Below, piece by piece: positions 41,156 to 41,171 of a stretch of DNA of 41,171 nucleotides. The stretch is from contig DYKZ01000003.1 in assembly GCA_020722345.1 (NCBI GenBank), positions 1-41,171 on the forward strand. The letters are read 5' to 3'. A program made the translations under genes and the position numbers. The notes below the pieces were generated by a model, which was not told the DNA's origin, did not search any database, and saw only the letters and a program-made list of their open reading frames with translations. The DNA comes from Anaerolinea thermophila. Its GTDB lineage: Bacteria; Chloroflexota; Anaerolineae; Anaerolineales; Villigracilaceae. The number at the start of each line of letters is the position of its first letter. The first letter of the stretch is position 1.

Positions 41156-41171
41156 TCTTCCTCCAGGATTG

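Noticed and set aside
1-41171. CRISPR arrays, prophage, toxin-antitoxin or restriction systems
   Set aside because: Reading through the window, I found no regularly spaced repeats beyond the three 9-mers and no phage structural, Cas, toxin or restriction-type genes.

Overview
This 41 kb window is bacterial and reads most like an anaerobic member of the Chloroflexota, probably Anaerolineae. That placement is an inference. It rests on two tungsten-type aldehyde:ferredoxin oxidoreductases, a Pro/Thr-rich lipoprotein linker, an MshA-like glycosyltransferase, GT-C membrane glycosyltransferases and a two-polypeptide acyl-CoA carboxylase. No rRNA or phylogenetic marker other than ribosomal protein L19 is present.

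Layout. Positions 1-154 hold the end of a methylmalonate-semialdehyde dehydrogenase gene, followed by a terminator. Positions 309-12786 form one co-directional block on the plus strand: an Lrp/AsnC regulator, a putrescine-type aminotransferase, a complete polyamine ABC transporter (PotA, B, C, D), a saccharopine/carboxyspermidine dehydrogenase-like enzyme, a first aldehyde:ferredoxin oxidoreductase (AOR), a GABA-type aminotransferase and a second AOR. I read this as an anaerobic polyamine catabolic island in which each transaminase is paired with a ferredoxin-reducing AOR instead of an NAD(P) aldehyde dehydrogenase. This is the most interesting system in the window.

Positions 12852-20661 hold tRNA-Thr(CGT), a GT4 glycosyltransferase and a five-gene peptide/nickel-type ABC transporter, one permease of which carries an unusual extracytoplasmic insertion. 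Positions 20662-25335 hold a short 9-bp-period repeat, a 192-bp MITE-like element with exact 8-bp target duplications that has rewritten the end of a methyltransferase gene, a NYN/LOTUS-type protein, an MFS exporter, a lipoprotein and tRNA-Arg(TCG).

Positions 25368-27418 carry rplS with a near-consensus promoter, a class I amidotransferase of the gamma-Glu-GABA hydrolase family and murI. Positions 27420-32067 (minus strand) encode an acyl-CoA (probably propionyl-CoA) carboxylase in three subunits with an HD-domain protein inside the operon. Together with the methylmalonate-semialdehyde dehydrogenase at the left edge, this hints at propionyl-CoA metabolism.

Positions 32077-38737 hold two divergent GT-C membrane glycosyltransferase genes, one a giant 1688-residue double-domain fusion. 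Positions 38747-41171 hold a CPBP protease gene interrupted by a single TGA, a ComEA-like protein, a methyltransferase, a small membrane protein, and a decayed DsrE-like gene at the right edge. The protease and DsrE-like genes both look like recent gene decay or assembly errors.
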